Source: Spinacia oleracea (Eukaryota > Streptophyta > Magnoliopsida > Caryophyllales > Amaranthaceae). Taken from it: a stretch of DNA of 64,000 bases. This document shows, piece after piece, positions 57,901-64,000 of this stretch. The translations under genes were made by a program, and so were the position numbers. Each line of letters opens with the position of its first letter. The stretch's first letter is position 1. The notes under the pieces were generated by a model that saw only the letters and a list, made by a program, of their open reading frames with translations, searched no databases and was not told where the DNA came from. The DNA is taken from positions 80,667,141 to 80,731,140 of the forward strand of contig NC_079487.1 of assembly GCF_020520425.1 (NCBI RefSeq), given 5' to 3'.

Positions 57901-60471
57901 ATGCCTCGTCATACTCGGAGGAAGCTCGCCGAATCTTCGGTGGTTCGAGCTGCTGTGGAGGATGCTTCGGACGATGAAGCGGCTGCGGTAAATGCACCGG
58001 ATGGGGGTATGATTCCCCGGACCACTTTTGTTGGTACTGGCTGGAGTCCTTCCGATCTGGTATTTCGACCGGAGTTTCACTTGTCTTAGCGGCCTCGCGC
58101 TGGCTTGGTGAGTCTTGTACTGTGCTTTGAATTTGTATTTTGTACTTGTATAGGTTTTGAGCTGATTCGTTCATCTGTAGGCTGACGGAGAGCCGTTTCG
58201 CACCTTTTGGTCCTTGGCGGAGCTTCAGAAGGCCTTTACAGCCATACGTGCTGACGAGGAGGCTATGGAAATATGGTTGCAGACGGGCCTGGTTGACTTC
58301 TAGCGTGCCATGGGAGGTACTTCGAGGAGAACGGGGATCAAACCCCGGCTATGGGCTTTGTTAGAGCGGTGGTGGGATACCACCAACACTTTTCATATGG
58401 CATGGGGGGAGATCACCATTACCCCTTTTGAGTTTTCCATGATTACGGGTCTTCCTTTTTCTGAGAGGAATGTGACCTTTGATTCGGAGCTGACGTGGCG
58501 CTCGGCCGCTGCTAGGGCCTTGCTCGGCCCGGTTGTTGACTTGTCAGAGGACGATACCCATGCTTCTGTAACGGTGATTGTGGATGCTATCCGTGGTGTG
58601 GGTGTGTCTGCAGAGCAGAGGGTTAGGCTATTCCTCTTAGCTTTGGTGAGTAGGGTAGTGGCCCCGAGCAGGAACAGTCGGGTGCACATTAGATTCCTGT
58701 CAGTTTTGCAGGACTTGAGAGCTGTTTCGAGCTACAACTGGGGTGGTTTGGCCTATAGCCACCTCTTGTACGAGATGAAGTGGGCCTCCCGGACTGCGCC
58801 GGAGAGCGAGCCAAGCATGGCTGCTCTGTGGAGTGTGCTGGAGGTATTGAAGACTCCTTGTACTTTGTGCCTTGTACTTGTATGTTTGTATTTGAACTTC
58901 ACTGATGTTTTTCTTGCTTTTGAAAGATTTGGATATACGAGCACTTTTTGACTTTGGCGCCGGATCGTACTGGAGATGCGGCTTACCCGTATGCTGCCTC
59001 TTGGATAGGAGCGGTGCGCAGGAGGGTGCCTCTGGCGGCCTCCCGCAGAGCTTGGAGAATTCTACCTGCCGATGAGGTAATATTTTTATACTGTTTTGCT
59101 CTTTTGTATTTGTATTTGTACAGTTGCCTGCGTTGTCTGCTTTGCAGGTGGTGTGGCGTTCTTTTGCTAACGCGCTTGTACCTGCCTCGGCTGCTCGCGC
59201 CCATTTCTTGTCTGGACGGCGGGTTTCGCTCCCTGGGGTGTATCGCCACATGTGGTATCTGGGGGAGCGAGTGTCCCTTCAGCACAGTCCGGGGAATAGG
59301 TTTGTCCCGAAGGACCCACCGGAGTACATGCTGGCGCCGGATGAAGATCTTGCCCGGCCCTACGTGAATGCTAGGGGCGATGCTGTTTGCCGCTCTTGGA
59401 GGGACTTTGTACAAAGGAAGGGTAGCTATGACGACTTCCTGAGGAGGCTAGCTCCACCAGTACGCTTCGTACTGCCGGTGAGCTTTTGAACTTTGTATCT
59501 TGTATTCTTGTATTCTTGTATGATTGGATGATTGTATGTAGGAGGAGGAGGTTGATCCTGAGGACATTCCCCATGCTGCTAGGGTCCTCCGCTATGAGAA
59601 CTCGGACGGGGAACAGGTGGAGGTGACCATTCCTGTAGCTTCTCCTCCGCACCGGAGATCGTATGATGCTGTACCTGAGCATTATGCCGCTGTGAGTACT
59701 GTTGCATTTTCTTGAAACTGATTGTAATCTTGTATTTGGGAATTGATCTTGAATTTTGTATGCAGGCGCCTCGGGTGAGAGTGCGTCGCTGGATGCTCTT
59801 GATTGATTCCTGGAAGAGGTATTGTGTCAAGCTGACCCAGAAGCTTTCTGGCCGGGACAGAGAGGTGCTCTTCTTGATTTTGAAATTTGTATTCTGGAAA
59901 CTCGAACTCGGATGCTGATTCTTGAAATTTGTATTTTGTATAGGAGCACCGTCGAGGCCGCAGAGGTTCCGTTGATAGGGAGCCTCAGGGGGAGACTTCC
60001 TCGAGGCAGGAGGGACCGAGCTTGGACCTAGGACAGGGGTCCGGTGCTGGTGCTCATCAGAGGCATTCAGATGCTGATCTGGGAGCTGCCCCTTTTGTAC
60101 ATGTTGATCCTACCAGGCATTCATTTGGAGGTGCAAGCAGTTCGAGGCCCTTTGTTCCTCCTCCCGGTTACTACTTCGGAGGGAGTGGTCCTCATCCTTG
60201 GGGTGCGGATTCATGGGCTTACTAGTCGGAGATGGATAGGATGCGCCAGGCTTAGATGTTTGCGCCGTACCAGTTCATGGTGATGCCGCCGCCTTATCGA
60301 TATCCTTCTCATCAGCAGGGAGTTCATCCCTCTCCTTGCACTCTTCGTATCTCGGAGCAGGATCCTGGTACCCCTAGAACAGAGCTGGATCGGGATCTGG
60401 AGCGCCTTAGGAGGCAAAACAGGGACAAGGAGCCTGTGGTTGATGTTACAGCTGATGATGACTCGGACTGA
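57901..60471 (+). pseudogene. Antisense plant-mobile-domain gene of Tat element B
   Basis: Several open stretches on the plus strand separated by intron-like sequence (GT...AG, rich in TTGTATTTTG). The longest (58310-58951) shows the plant-mobile-domain core: PRLWALLERWWDTTNTFHMA, WGEITITPFEFSMITGLPF and, further on, RVRLFLLALVSRVVAP. The 3' part is Gly/Pro/Arg-rich. The domain is found in host MAIN-like proteins and in many plant transposons. It belongs to a broken element and does not look whole, so no product is proposed. It is only distantly like the antisense gene of element A. Confidence 0.7.
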
Positions 60472-60753
60472 CCCTGCATGGTAGCGAGTTCCATCTTGCC
60501 TGGGTTGATTTTGTATAGACTGGGTTGTATTTGTATGGATTTGTACGGTTTGAAACTTGAATTTTTAAGGTTGTATGGTTTTGAACTTGAATTGGTTTGA
60601 AATTTTTGAAGTTTGGCTTTTGTATGTTTGAATTTTTGAAATTGTATGCGTTGTGTGTGCCTTGAAATTTGTAGCTATATGCATGCATGGAAAATTTGCA
60701 AAAAGTTTTGAAAAAAAATTTGCCCATTTTTTCGGGTGTATATACCCACTATA

Positions 60754-60804
60754 AGCCCCCACTTTGACTGAGGTTTTTTGGTAAGAAAAAGCGCAAGTCA
60801 AAGT
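60754..60804. other. Second polypurine tract/hairpin copy
   Basis: AAGCCCCCACTTTGACTGAG recurs here with the same hairpin arms (60761-60769 and 60796-60804), about 4.3 kb from the first copy. It lies past the antisense gene and shortly before the Copia. It may be a duplicated end of element B or the edge of another Tat copy. Confidence 0.65.
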
Positions 60805-60970
60805 ATATTCTACTTTTGCTTATGCATATGAAGACTCGACTTAGGACGCCGATCTAGGACTAGAATGCTTGAATTTTGAATAATTTGAACCGAAATCTGC
60901 CCGAAGCGTTGATCCGGACTGCTTGAATTCGCGCGACTTGCGGCTTTGAAATCTTGAATAATGGAGGTTT

Positions 60971-62384
60971 TGAAGGAAATAGTGCCCTTGGTCCAAGTAT
61001 GCATTCTATGTTAAGTCTAATAAATGCGGTTCAGTATTAATTAACAAGTTAATAATTCAGTGAGATCAAGTGAGCTGAATGCCTAGCTAGAGGCCGCTTC
61101 AGTTCAAGTGGAATTAATGATATTAATCCACAGCTTACTCTTGACTGAACCCGTAGGGTCACACAAATAGTACGTAAACGGATCAAGTATTTAATGGCAT
61201 TAAATACTCCATCTATGAATATTCGGAACCAACGGATCTTGGTTTCAGTGGGAGCTAAGATCGTCACAGGCAAGAAATGAATACTCCGGAAACGATGATA
61301 TTGCCGGAAACGGAAATATGGATCGTATCGGAAATATAAATATTATCCAAGTCGTAGATGTTGCCGGAAACGGAAACATGGTACGTATCGGAAAATATTA
61401 TCGGAAATGGAAATATTGCCAGAATCGGAAATATTGCCGGAAACGGAAATATTGTCAGAATCGGAAATATTACCGGAATCGGAAAATAATTCCGGAAACG
61501 GAAATATTAAATATTTGTTCGAAACGGAAATTAATTCCGGAATCGGAAATATTAAATATTGTTCGTATCGGAAATGAATTCCGGAATCAGAAAATTTAAT
61601 CGGAAGCGCATCGTACGAATAAGCATCGGACGAGGCCTGCCGGACGAGGCCCAGCACGAAGCCAGGCCATCGCCCAGCAAGCCAAGCGCGCCGCACAAAC
61701 AGCCTCGCCAGGCCCAGCGCAAGGCCAGGCCCAGCAAGCTGCGCAGCGCGCACAGCGCGCACAGCACGCGCAGCGCGCAGCGCGCGCGGGCGCTGCGTGG
61801 GCTGCTGCTCGCGCGCACGCATGGGGGCCCATCGTGGATGCCGTGCCTGTGTGTGCAAGTGTTTGTGTTCGTGCACGTTTCCTAAAACATGCAGAGTTCG
61901 GTTAATGATTAAATTCCTAATTCTATTTGATAAATTAATTGAATTAGAGTTCTTGTAGGATTCTAGGTTTAATTAATTTGTATCTGAATAGGATTTCGAT
62001 TCCCTTTCCATACCCCTATAAATATGAGGCTAGGGCTCACAATTTATAACAAGTTTAAAAGTATTCAAAGTGAGTTTTTGAGAGAAAAATTCAGTCACAC
62101 ATTTGCCTATAAAGTGCCGAAAATAATAGTACCTTAAGGGCGATTCTAGTTGGTCAATCTTAAGGCGGATCCGGACGTGCTGTGGACTATCTACGGAGGG
62201 ACGACACTTGAAGTCCTAAAGACTTGTTCTTGTTCTTGTTCGGTTCGGGCGCAGCTAGGGAAGGCACGCAACAAAGAGTATGCATCTAAACTATGCTAAA
62301 TGATTATGTGTAAATAATATGTTTTCCTGGCTTTATGGTTTTTCCGCATGATTTATGAATTGTCATATGTATCATAACCTAACA
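60971..62384 (+). repeat. Copia 5' LTR (1414 bp)
   Basis: Starts TGAAGGAAAT and ends CTAACA. It matches the left copy along its length but is clearly not identical, so the two are separate insertions rather than a pair. A TATA-like CCCCTATAAATATGAGGC at about 62013-62030 could be the element's promoter. Confidence 0.85.
61268..61605. repeat. GGAAATATT repeat array in the Copia LTR
   Basis: Some 20 near-copies of a TCGGAAATATT(A/G)CCGGAA-type unit, 9-18 bp apart. The left-hand LTR has the same array in reverse at about 9235-9545. It gives rise to spurious Lys/Tyr/Cys-rich open frames. Confidence 0.88.
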
Positions 62385-63454
62385 GTGGTATCACGAGCCC
62401 CTTATTATTTTCATAATCCAAATTGCATGAACATGGTTAAATATTACAAATTTGCAAGAATTAAAAGGGGTGATTAATTTTCGTAATTGTTAATTAATTG
62501 CAAATTGCGTTTATTTAATTATACGTACGCAGTTTTTCGGCAGTTTCTTCGTTACTCATCCGAATTGAGTGATTTTTGTGTCAATTCCGCATGTAAAAGG
62601 CATTCTAAAATTTTGACAAAACTAGTATTTTTCTGCCGAACCCAGAATTCTCAAATTCGAAGCCTAACTATGACTTTTCGAAGGTTTTAGTTTTTCGAAT
62701 GCAAAATTTCGTAAATTTAAGATGTTAAATTAAATATTTGCGATTCTTGTTGATAAATCTTGAATTTTTGATTGACCTACTGCATATGTTTAACAAGTTT
62801 GAATGCCTAGTCTTGTTAATTATGCAATCTAATTTGTAATTATGATTAATTTGTTGAAAATTAGAATAATTTAGAATTAATTTGATTTTCATAATTAATT
62901 GTAATTTAATTAGAAACCTATGATTAAAAACCACCATAAAAATTGTAAATTTATGATAAATTTTAAAATTTTATGACCTAGACTTGAATCCATAACAATC
63001 GGAAATCAATTGGATAATAAATTTTCGATTTTTCGCCCTAAAATTATGAAATTAATAATATTTATTAATTTGTCATTAATTTTATAAATTTTAAATTTTT
63101 ATGCGATTCGTTCATAAAACTTGCACGCACAAAGCAATGGACGCTTCGTGTTACCCTTAAGGGGTGTTGTATAATGCGGGCATGCGACGACGAGCAAGGG
63201 AGCTCGTCGCCCGTGCGGCACGAATGCAATGAGCAAGAGCGTAGTGCACGAGCACAAGGCAGCAGCCCTGCCTTGTGTCGTGTGCCACGAGCAATGGACG
63301 AATGGGCATGGGCGAAGGGCGAGCCAAGGCAGTCGCGTGTGGGCAGCAAGCGAGCTGCGCCACAACGCGCGCTGCCTCGCACAAGAGCGCGCAGCCTCGC
63401 GCGCAGCGAGCGCAAGCTCGCGTGCCACGAGCGCTGCGCCCAGCATTGCTCGCG

Positions 63455-63605
63455 CGCACAGCGAGCGATGTCGCCCGCCCAGCGAGCGATGGCTCGCGCG
63501 CCCAGCGAGCGATGTCGCGCGCCCAGCGAGCGATGGCTCGCGCGCCCAGCGAGCGATGTCGAGCGCCCAGCGAGCGATGTCGCGCGCGCACTGCGAGCGA
63601 TAGCT
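63455..63605. repeat. GC-rich 21-23-bp tandem repeats in the Copia leader
   Basis: Six or seven copies of CAGCGAGCGATGTCGCGCGCC or CAGCGAGCGATGGCTCGCGC(GCC). They sit in the GC-rich leader block (63120-63770). The left copy has a similar but shorter GC-rich block at 6880-7370. Confidence 0.9.
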
Positions 63606-64000
63606 CGCGTGCGATGAGCGCTGGCGCGCGCAGCGAGCACCAATGCGTGCGGAGGCTTGCGATGGGGATGCAGCAGCTATGCGACGAGTGCATGGGCTGC
63701 GCGCACATGGCCAGCAATGGCTGTGTGCGTGCGGCCCATGGGCGTGCAACGCGTAGGGTGTTTGCGTTACGATTAAAGATCGTTTTGAATGTTTAATTTG
63801 AAAATTCCAGTTCACGTAATTTTAATTAATTTTAAAATTAATAATTTAAATTATTTTCTTGGATTTTAATTTTGAATATTGTAATTATAATAAATTTTAT
63901 TTATTAAAATTAATAATTTAAATTATTTTCTTGGATTTTAATTTTGAATATTGTAATTATAATAAATTTTATTTATTCTAATTATTTTACTAAAATTTAA

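Larger units (their letters stand above)
54341..60970 (-). mobile_element. Second Tat-type LTR element (B), cut by the right-hand Copia
   Basis: An LTR at 54341-56459 ends GGTGTCTACA and is followed by the complement of a polypurine tract (AGCCCCCACTTTGACTGAGC), exactly as in Tat element A. A plant-mobile-domain gene reads on the plus strand (57901-60471), opposite to the element. No gag or pol is present before the Copia begins at 60971, so the gag side should lie beyond that Copia, outside the window. It is a fossil in at least two pieces. Lineage follows from the LTR end, polypurine tract and antisense gene. Confidence 0.75.
60971..64000 (+). mobile_element. Copia-type LTR retrotransposon, 5' part, leaves the window on the right
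   Basis: Same family as 1-9863, in the opposite orientation. LTR 60971-62384, primer site GTGGTATCACGAGCC at 62385-62399, then the leader to the window end with a GC-rich block (63120-63770). Gag lies beyond the window. It inserted into Tat element B at 60970, where the adjoining five bases are GGTTT; the partner duplication is outside. Confidence 0.8.

Noticed and set aside
8416-62384. The two Copia LTRs as the ends of one giant element
   Set aside because: They are in opposite orientation, clearly diverged from each other, and each is followed outward by its own primer site and leader.
63065-63815. Long open frames rich in Ala, Arg and Ser on both strands
   Set aside because: They run through GC-rich tandem repeats in several frames at once and show no domain; they are a by-product of composition.

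Overview
This is a stretch of plant nuclear DNA, from a eudicot. Two host genes have typical plant exon-intron structure, and almost everything else is transposable elements nested inside one another. The LTR-element content gave an impression of an Amaranthaceae-like (spinach or beet type) genome, but that is an impression and was not tested. I see no rRNA, tRNA, CRISPR or prokaryotic features.

Layout. Positions 1-9863 (minus strand) are the 5' part of a Copia-type LTR retrotransposon that runs out of the window on the left. It carries a nearly whole PIF/Harbinger DNA transposon (858-5466) and a Stowaway-type MITE (7896-8218). Positions 9864 to about 20460 (minus) are a broken Gypsy chromovirus. 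It was cut by that Copia element and split by a 6.4-kb CACTA transposon (11636-18020). The CACTA carries an array of 161-bp repeats, a Mutator-type MITE and a captured piece of a bystin gene. Positions 20747-22190 hold a TPR-protein gene or relic. Just beyond it, a complete 12.4-kb Tat-lineage Gypsy element (22269-34681) is inserted with a 5-bp target duplication; it has gag and protease on one strand and an extra plant gene-like ORF on the other. An AT heptamer array, a Stowaway MITE and a Helitron end follow.

The host genes are an intact two-exon Lhcb4 (CP29, photosystem II antenna; 36929-38155, plus) and a 16-exon CCR4-type deadenylase homolog (41180-53260, minus) that reads towards it. 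Between them lies a Helitron (38988-40646) with a Mutator-like element nested inside. The introns and promoter of the CCR4-like gene hold at least seven DNA transposon insertions.

From about 54341 the window returns to LTR elements. A second Tat-type element (54341-60970) again carries an antisense plant-mobile-domain gene. A second copy of the same Copia family as at the left edge (60971-64000, plus) then runs out of the window on the right, so the two Copia copies point outward from the gene island.

The most unusual things are: a 60-bp GC-rich palindromic module present six times in the first Tat element; a hairpin conserved beside the polypurine tract of both Tat elements; antisense host-like genes in both Tat elements; the ordered A-B-C (3 x 161 bp) higher-order array and the bystin capture inside the CACTA; and a Harbinger transposase with its whole reading frame and DDE residues.
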